Source of the DNA: Chthonomonadaceae bacterium
GTDB taxonomy: Bacteria > Armatimonadota > Chthonomonadetes > Chthonomonadales > Chthonomonadaceae
Assembly: GCA_025355115.1 (NCBI GenBank)
Contig: JANXLO010000331.1
Span: forward strand, 1 to 10,401
Direction of reading: 5' to 3'
Length of the DNA: 10,401 bases
Both the position numbers and the translations under genes were made by a program. Each line of letters starts with the position of its first letter. Within the stretch, counting starts at the first letter, position 1. Under the pieces are notes generated by a model that saw only the letters and a list, made by a program, of their open reading frames with translations, was not told the origin of the DNA and did not search any database. Below, one piece after another: positions 6,198-10,401 of this stretch.

Positions 6198-7322
6198 CTA
6201 CCAGTCGGCGACAGAGCCATCGTCGTCATGGAACCAGCGCCCCGGATCCGGAAGCGGCCCGAGCGGACGCTGTGCCAGGAACTCCTCATCAAGCTCGACC
6301 CCTATTCCAGGCCGCTGGGGCACGTCGATATAGCCGTCCTTGACGACGAATGGCTCCTTTAGGTAGCCTTCACCCAGGCCAAGGGGATCGACAAATTCCT
6401 GAATCAGGAAGTTCGGAGTGCAGGCATCGACCTGGAGGCAAGCGGCGAAGTTGATCGGGCCATACGGGTTGTGAGGGGCCAGTGAGGCGTACCAGGTCTC
6501 GGCCATGCTGCCGATCTGCCGCGTCTCGAAAATCCCCCCGCAGATACAGGGGTCGGGCTGAAGTATCGTCGCTGCGCCTTTCTCCAGCACCTCCCGAAAA
6601 CCCCACTTCGTGAACAGCCGCTCTCCGGTTGCGACTGGCGTCTTAGACTGTCGGGCGAACTGCACGAGCGCGTCCACGTTCTCCGGCAACACCGGCTCCT
6701 CAATGAACATCGGGTGGTAGGGCCGGATCGCCTCCTCCAGCCAGATCGCCATGGCGGGGCTGACCCTTCCGTGAAAGTCCAACAGAATGTCGATGTCGCT
6801 GCCGACCGCTTCTCGGACCGCCTGCACTCGCGCAGCGGCGTCCTCCACGACCCTATAGTGATCCACAAGATGTACTTTCTCGAAGGGACAGAACTTCATA
6901 GCCGTGTATCCTCGCGCGACGACCGCCTTCGCGCTCGCGGCAAGCTCCGCCGGAGTTTTGCCCGTCGGCCGAGTATAGACTCGAATTCTATCCCTTACCG
7001 CGCCGCCGAGTAGCTGCCAGACCGGCACGCCGAGCGACTTGCCCAGAATGTCCCACAGGCAGATTTCGATGCCGGAGATCGCCGCACAGAGCGTTGGCCC
7101 ACCGCGCCAGAAGGCCCCTCGGTACAGGTTCTGCCAGTGATGCACGATCCGCCGCGCGTCCTCCCCAATCAGGGCGTGCTCGTAGCTACGGACGGCCTCT
7201 GCCACAACGAACGCTTTGTCTCCCAGGCACTCACCGTACCCGACTATGCCCGCATCCGTTTCAATCTTCACGAAAAGCCAGCGCGGCTGCACCGGAATCG
7301 TCGATACCTTTGTAATTTTCAT
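6198..7322 (-). CDS. dgoD: enolase-superfamily sugar-acid dehydratase, D-galactonate dehydratase-like
   Basis: A 374-residue member of the mandelate racemase/enolase superfamily that closely resembles E. coli D-galactonate dehydratase (382 residues). The N-terminal capping domain has MKITKVSTIPVQPRWLFVKI and the loop FWRGGP. The barrel shows LLDFHGRVSPAMA (Asp182 and His184), FIEEPVLPENV (Glu208), ATGERLF (Glu234) and LAPHNPYGPI (His284), the same metal ligands and acid/base histidines as DgoD. The end, WFHDDDGSVADW, also matches. The expected reaction is removal of water from an aldonic acid to give a 2-keto-3-deoxy acid, feeding a De Ley-Doudoroff-type pathway. The substrate could be another C6 acid, so D-galactonate is an inference. 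ATG 7322 is chosen because AAGGAG lies 7 bases before it and because the protein then aligns with DgoD from residue 1; the frame extends further upstream to 7397 without a good ribosome binding site. No sugar kinase, aldolase or transporter is adjacent. Confidence 0.88.
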   Translation of the reverse strand: MKITKVSTIPVQPRWLFVKIETDAGIVGYGECLGDKAFVVAEAVRSYEHALIGEDARRIVHHWQNLYRGAFWRGGPTLCAAISGIEICLWDILGKSLGVPVWQLLGGAVRDRIRVYTRPTGKTPAELAASAKAVVARGYTAMKFCPFEKVHLVDHYRVVEDAAARVQAVREAVGSDIDILLDFHGRVSPAMAIWLEEAIRPYHPMFIEEPVLPENVDALVQFARQSKTPVATGERLFTKWGFREVLEKGAATILQPDPCICGGIFETRQIGSMAETWYASLAPHNPYGPINFAACLQVDACTPNFLIQEFVDPLGLGEGYLKEPFVVKDGYIDVPQRPGIGVELDEEFLAQRPLGPLPDPGRWFHDDDGSVADW

Positions 7323-7419
7323 CTCAGCGCTCCTTCCGAGTTCCTTCAGTGCATCCCTATTCGTCAAGCTCGCCCGATCTCCTCCCAACGAGGTCACGGC
7401 GGGGGCAAGCGAGCGCCTT

Positions 7420-7446
7420 AACCGAGGAGAAGTTCAACCCTCGGTT
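7420..7446. promoter_or_regulatory. perfect 8-bp inverted repeat, candidate operator
   Basis: AACCGAGG (7420-7427) and CCTCGGTT (7439-7446) are exact reverse complements separated by 11 bases. The repeat lies about 100 bases before the dehydratase start and about 95 bases before the accB -35 box. Two half-sites about 19 bases centre to centre suit a dimeric repressor. It may regulate the dehydratase, but no regulator gene is in view. Confidence 0.4.
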
Positions 7447-7538
7447 CACTGTTTTCTATCTGGCGATGAGGCTGCGATGAGTGCTTGCAAAAGGCTCAGG
7501 ATGCGTCGCTACGCACTCTCTGACAGCACGGCTGCGCC

Positions 7539-7567
7539 TTGACACGGGTGCCGCGTTTGGGTATACT
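7539..7567 (+). promoter_or_regulatory. sigma70 promoter for accB
   Basis: A consensus TTGACA at 7539-7544, a 17-base spacer and TATACT at 7562-7567 (5 of 6 consensus). Transcription should start near 7574, about 70 bases before the accB ATG. This is the best protein-gene promoter in the window. Confidence 0.85.
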
Positions 7568-7581
7568 GGCACTTAACTGGA

Positions 7582-7618
7582 AGGGTAGACGCTCTGGCGG
7601 ACTGCCCTCTCTTTTTTT
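7582..7618 (+). terminator. terminator-like hairpin in the accB leader, candidate attenuator
   Basis: AGGGTAG (7582-7588) pairs with CTGCCCT (7602-7608), with an inner CGC/GCG pairing around TCTG. A run of seven T follows three bases later (7612-7618). It starts about 8 bases after the predicted transcription start and ends 26 bases before accB. This is the layout of transcription attenuation, with a short aborted RNA of about 45 bases. It is equally possible that it is only a leaky hairpin. Confidence 0.55.
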
Positions 7619-7644
7619 CTTTCACGACAGGATGAACGCCCCCC

Positions 7645-8121
7645 ATGGCGATACTAGGATTCGAACTGGAAGAGCTGGCCCGGCTCATTGCCCTCGTGGA
7701 AACAGGCGATCTCGATGAGATCGTTCTGGAGGAGGAAGGGCGCAGACTCCGTATCCGCGGGCCGCGCTCTCTTCAGAAGAAGGCTGTTCAGGCGGTGGGG
7801 ACGGCATTGCCAACTTACCTGCCCGCTCCCCTCCTCCGCAAGCCTGCCGCGCCCCCGGAACCGCCATCGCCTGCCGAAGACACCGTCCCGCTAGTCTCCC
7901 CCATGGTCGGCGTGTTCTACCGTGCCGGAAAGCCTGGAGACCCGCCGCTTGTCGAGGTGGGACAACGTGTCACGAAGGATCAGCCGATCGGTCTTATTGA
8001 GGCGATGAAGATATTCTCGGAGATTCTGGCGGAGCAGGGCGGATTTATCGTCGCGATTCCCGGAAAAGACGGCGAGCTTGTGCAGGCCGGCACCCCTTTG
8101 GTCATTTTGAAGCTGGAGTAG
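7645..8121 (+). CDS. accB: biotin carboxyl carrier protein of acetyl-CoA carboxylase (AccB)
   Basis: A 158-residue biotin carboxyl carrier protein that carries CO2 between the biotin carboxylase and carboxyltransferase parts of acetyl-CoA carboxylase, giving malonyl-CoA for fatty-acid synthesis. The N-terminal region matches AccB (LEELARLIALVETGDLDEIVLEEEGRRLRIR). A Pro/Ala-rich linker (about 52-80) leads into the biotinyl domain. SPMVGVFYRAGKPGDPPLVEVGQRV (85-109) is the domain front with the AccB-specific thumb. EAMKIFSEI holds the biotinylated Lys122; Ile-Phe replaces the more usual Met-Leu/Met-Met-Asn after it. ATG 7645 has AGGA at 7628-7631, 13 bases away, which is rather distant. An out-of-frame ATG at 7632 lies nearer that site. 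No accC is in view; hom follows after 45 bases. Confidence 0.93.
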   Translation: MAILGFELEELARLIALVETGDLDEIVLEEEGRRLRIRGPRSLQKKAVQAVGTALPTYLPAPLLRKPAAPPEPPSPAEDTVPLVSPMVGVFYRAGKPGDPPLVEVGQRVTKDQPIGLIEAMKIFSEILAEQGGFIVAIPGKDGELVQAGTPLVILKLE

Positions 8122-8136
8122 CGCGCTGCAGCAAAC

Positions 8137-8153
8137 TCCCCGTTCGCCGGGGA
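8137..8153 (+). other. small GC-rich hairpin before hom
   Basis: TCCCCG (8137-8142) pairs with CGGGGA (8148-8153) around TTCGC. It lies between accB and hom, just upstream of and touching the hom ribosome binding site (AAGGGAG, 8153-8159). No T-run follows, so it should not end transcription. It could modulate hom translation or mark RNA processing. Confidence 0.4.
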
Positions 8154-8166
8154 AGGGAGCCGGGCG

Positions 8167-9495
8167 ATGGGAGGCAAGATGAGCGGATCCGCCGCTGAAG
8201 GCTGGAATAAGGAGCGCGTCGAGATTGGGGTTCTCGGTCTTGGAGTGGTCGGCTCCGGTACCGTTCAGCTGCTGCAACGGAACCGGGCTGAAATTGAGCG
8301 CAAAATAGGCATTCCGTTTCGAATCAAGCGCATTGCCGTCCGTGATCTCTATAAGCAGCGAGCCGTTACCGTGGATCGCGCCTTGCTTACAACCGACGCG
8401 GGCGAAATCCTGGACGATCCTGACATCGACATCGTGTGCGAGCTCATCGGGGGAGTGGATCCCGCGAAGGAGTTCGTGCTCAGGGCGCTGCGCAACGGCA
8501 AGCAGGTCGTCACCGCCAACAAGGAGATGATCGCGAAAGAGGGCCATCTCCTGATGGAGGAGGCCAGCGCCCGCTCGCTGGATTTCCAGTTTGAGGGCAG
8601 CGTCGCAGGAGGCATCCCGATCATCCAGCCGATGAAAAACGCGCTGGCTGGCAATCGGGTCGTCGAAGTGATGGGCATCATCAACGGCACGACCAACTAT
8701 ATCCTCACGAAGATGAGCCAGGAGCGGGCGAATTTCGGGGATGTGCTGCGCGAGGCTCAGGAGCACGGCTATGCTGAAGCGGATCCAACGAGCGATATTG
8801 GCGGCTTCGATGCCCAGTACAAAATCGCGATCCTGGCCTCCATCGCCTTCACCAGCCGAGTGCATGTTCAGGACATCTATGTCGAGGGCATCACCGGGAT
8901 AGAAGCGGCCGACATCGAAGCGGCGCGCGAACTAGGATATGTGATCAAGCTGGTGGGCATCGCCCGTCGCGTGGATGACGACAGAATGCAGGTGCGCGTC
9001 CATCCGGCGCTGCTCCCGCAGTCCCACCCGCTGGCCTCTACCAACGGCGTCTACAACGCGGTGTTGGTGAGAGGCGATTCGGTGGGGGACGTGATGTTCT
9101 ACGGACGCGGCGCGGGCAGCGGGCCGACCGGCAGCGCGGTCGTCGGGGACATCATGGATGTCTGCCGAAATCTCCGCTCCGGATCGACAGGCCGCGTTGC
9201 CTGCACCTGCTTCGAGCATCGAAGTGTGCAGCCCATAGCCGAAGTAGTGACGCGCCACTATCTGCGCATGACTGTGGAAGACCGGCCGAAAGTTCTTGCG
9301 GCCATCGCCACGGTTCTCGGCGAAAACGACATCTCCATCGAATCGGTCGTGCAGAAGGCAACGCATAGCGGGCTGGCCGAGATCGTATGGGTGACGCATG
9401 AGGCTCCAAGCCTGCGAGTGGTTCAGGCCCTGGAGGAGATCGTGAGGCTGGATGTGGTTCAGAGCGTGGCAAACTGGATTCGCGTCGAAGCATAG
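8167..9495 (+). CDS. hom: homoserine dehydrogenase with C-terminal ACT domain
   Basis: A 442-residue enzyme that reduces aspartate semialdehyde to homoserine with NAD(P)H, the branch point to threonine and methionine. The nucleotide-binding fold has GVLGLGVVGSGT (21-32). VVTANKEMIA (114-123) carries the conserved Lys119. The substrate domain shows GSVAGGIPIIQPMKNAL, IINGTTNYILTKM and ADPTSDIGGFDAQYK, with the catalytic-region Asp and Lys219. A C-terminal ACT domain (about 365-442, YLRMTVEDRPKVLAAIATVLGEN) is typical of the standalone bacterial enzyme and its threonine feedback control. Length fits the usual 430-440. GGGAG at 8155-8159 lies 7 bases before ATG 8167; ATG 8179 with its own GGGAGG is a second candidate. 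It is probably transcribed with accB. Confidence 0.95.
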   Translation: MGGKMSGSAAEGWNKERVEIGVLGLGVVGSGTVQLLQRNRAEIERKIGIPFRIKRIAVRDLYKQRAVTVDRALLTTDAGEILDDPDIDIVCELIGGVDPAKEFVLRALRNGKQVVTANKEMIAKEGHLLMEEASARSLDFQFEGSVAGGIPIIQPMKNALAGNRVVEVMGIINGTTNYILTKMSQERANFGDVLREAQEHGYAEADPTSDIGGFDAQYKIAILASIAFTSRVHVQDIYVEGITGIEAADIEAARELGYVIKLVGIARRVDDDRMQVRVHPALLPQSHPLASTNGVYNAVLVRGDSVGDVMFYGRGAGSGPTGSAVVGDIMDVCRNLRSGSTGRVACTCFEHRSVQPIAEVVTRHYLRMTVEDRPKVLAAIATVLGENDISIESVVQKATHSGLAEIVWVTHEAPSLRVVQALEEIVRLDVVQSVANWIRVEA

Positions 9496-9523
9496 CGTCG
9501 ACGAGTGTCTACAAGCAAGAAAT

Positions 9524-9555
9524 CGCCCCTATGCAGGCCGCTCTGCACAGGGGCG
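9524..9555. terminator. large hairpin between convergent hom and the PEP-CTERM gene
   Basis: CGCCCCT (9524-9530) pairs with AGGGGCG (9549-9555); after one A-C mismatch TGCAG pairs with CTGCA around a 6-base loop. It lies 28 bases after the hom stop and 25 bases after the minus-strand stop. On the minus strand the stretch ATTTCTTGCTTG follows, a T-rich tail. It probably ends the minus-strand transcript and may serve both. Confidence 0.6.
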
Positions 9556-9580
9556 AACTAGCGCGTCAGGTGTGCGCCGA

Positions 9581-10401
9581 CTACTTTCGACTGCGGCGTT
9601 TTCGCATGAGCGCTCCGATGCCTGTGAAGCCAGAGGCGATCAGCAGGCCGACTGTGCCTGGCTCTGGGGTTCCGACGAATGTCCCGCCCGCTCCGGCCGT
9701 GAGCCGCACGATACTGTCCGACTGCGTGATGAGCAGAGTGCCATTCGGGTCGACCGTTACGAAATCCCCTCGGGAACCCCCGGTGGCGATGATTGTCTGC
9801 ACGGGGGCACCCACCAGGTTAACTTCGACTAACCGACCGTCGTTGGTGTTGGCGAAGATGTTGCCTGCAAGGCTGCCAAAGCCCAGCGCTGTTCCGTCCA
9901 CGGTATTGATGAACCCGGAATCGTAGACCTGGGATTTTGTCGAGATATCGTAGCCGATTATATGGCCGGTGACGGCAGCGTAGAGAGTTGTGCCGTCCGT
10001 GCTCAGGCCGTCCGCCGCTGCGCCATTGAATACCGAGGACGTTTTGGCGATGGGATCAACGTCGATTATGCTCGACCCGTTGCTGACGAACAGATGCCCG
10101 TTGCTGGGATTGGCGATGATTCCAGTCGCATTTCCGTAGCTGACGATGTTTTGGTTAAACGTTCCGTTGGAATTGAGCTGCACAACCAGCCCATTCGCCT
10201 GCCCGGTCATATAGAGGGTGTTGCCGACGCTCGCGAGGCCGACTGCGTTGGAAAAACCATAACTCTGGGCTGCCGCGAACGTCGTCGCGTGCTGACCGTC
10301 AGTGTCCGTCGTGAAGACGCGGACGTTTCCGGGATAGTCTGCGACGACAACATGTCCGGCGTTGAAGGCTATTCCGAGCGGGCCGATGGTGTTGGTGTTC
10401 G
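9581..10401 (-). CDS. PEP-CTERM sorted beta-propeller-like surface protein (partial)
   Basis: The frame reads from the stop at 9581-9583 up to the right edge without interruption (272 codons visible), so the N-terminus and any signal peptide lie outside. Internal Met codons such as 10208-10210 are not the start. The visible part is a series of similar blade-like segments, each with a Gly-Asn/Asp rich turn: GNVRVFTTDTDG, GNTLYMTGQANG, NGHLFVSNGSS, GTTLYAAVTGH, AGNIFANTNDG, NGTLLITQSDS. This fits an NHL/YVTN-type beta-propeller. The C-terminus is a PEP-CTERM anchor: TPEPG, a hydrophobic helix (TVGLLIASGFTGIGALM) and RKRRSRK. Such tails are recognised by exosortase in EPS-producing Gram-negative bacteria, and the protein is then exported and released or attached. 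Ligand and role are unknown. Confidence 0.85.
   Translation of the reverse strand, partial: NTNTIGPLGIAFNAGHVVVADYPGNVRVFTTDTDGQHATTFAAAQSYGFSNAVGLASVGNTLYMTGQANGLVVQLNSNGTFNQNIVSYGNATGIIANPSNGHLFVSNGSSIIDVDPIAKTSSVFNGAAADGLSTDGTTLYAAVTGHIIGYDISTKSQVYDSGFINTVDGTALGFGSLAGNIFANTNDGRLVEVNLVGAPVQTIIATGGSRGDFVTVDPNGTLLITQSDSIVRLTAGAGGTFVGTPEPGTVGLLIASGFTGIGALMRKRRSRK

Larger units (their letters stand above)
7323..7644. other. divergent intergenic region between the sugar-acid dehydratase and accB
   Basis: This 322-base stretch contains no supported gene. From left to right it holds the AAGGAG ribosome binding site of the minus-strand dehydratase (7330-7335), an 8-bp inverted repeat (7420-7446), a near-consensus plus-strand promoter (7539-7567) and a terminator-like hairpin (7582-7618) before accB. 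I could not find a convincing minus-strand promoter for the dehydratase. Confidence 0.7.

Noticed and set aside
7891..8865. Long open frame on the minus strand across accB and hom (324 codons)
   Set aside because: It overlaps two well-supported genes, encodes no recognisable motif, and its amino-acid composition looks like antisense GC-rich code.

Overview
The window is bacterial chromosomal DNA of moderately high GC. It shows sigma70-type promoters (TTGACA/TATAAT), AG-rich ribosome binding sites, tRNA genes without an encoded CCA, and a beta-propeller-like surface protein ending in a PEP-CTERM sorting tail. The combination of PEP-CTERM protein, KaiC-like ATPase next to a HisKA_2 kinase, KGG stress protein and isolated accB and hom fits a Gram-negative-type environmental bacterium. 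A lineage near Armatimonadota is my guess from general knowledge and is not proven by the sequence. Most of the window is ordinary housekeeping and accessory content. I see no mobile element, CRISPR array or phage gene.

Layout, left to right. Positions 2-820 hold the end of a KaiC/RadA-type RecA-fold ATPase that is broken by an in-frame TAG at 347-349, separating the Walker A half from the Walker B half. It is followed almost directly by a PAS-HisKA_2-HATPase sensor kinase (830-1954) and, after 66 bases, a small L,D-transpeptidase-fold protein (2021-2521) closed by an intrinsic terminator. Three tRNA genes lie on the minus strand (Glu-TTC, then Leu-GAG, then Val-CAC in transcription order), driven by a perfect-consensus promoter at 2953-2982. 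Next come plus-strand genes for an MFS drug/metabolite exporter (3217-4548), a KGG-repeat stress protein (4774-5106) with a strong stem-loop after it, and a SAM-dependent methyltransferase (5302-6141).

A minus-strand enolase-superfamily sugar-acid dehydratase (6198-7322, DgoD-like) converges on the methyltransferase. It is divergent from accB, and a 322-base intergenic region (7323-7644) lies between them. That region holds a perfect 8-bp inverted repeat, a near-consensus promoter and, between promoter and accB, a terminator-like hairpin with a T-run: a candidate attenuator for fatty-acid synthesis. accB (7645-8121) is followed by hom (8167-9495), an unusual pairing with no accC. The hom transcript converges on a minus-strand gene for a PEP-CTERM protein (9581 to beyond the right edge), with a large hairpin between them.

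Functionally the genes fall into separate units: signalling (KaiC-like plus kinase), translation (tRNAs), export and stress (MFS, KGG), sugar-acid catabolism, and acetyl-CoA carboxylase biotin carrier with aspartate-family amino-acid synthesis. The most interesting points are the accB leader hairpin, the split KaiC-like gene and the inverted repeat in the divergent region.
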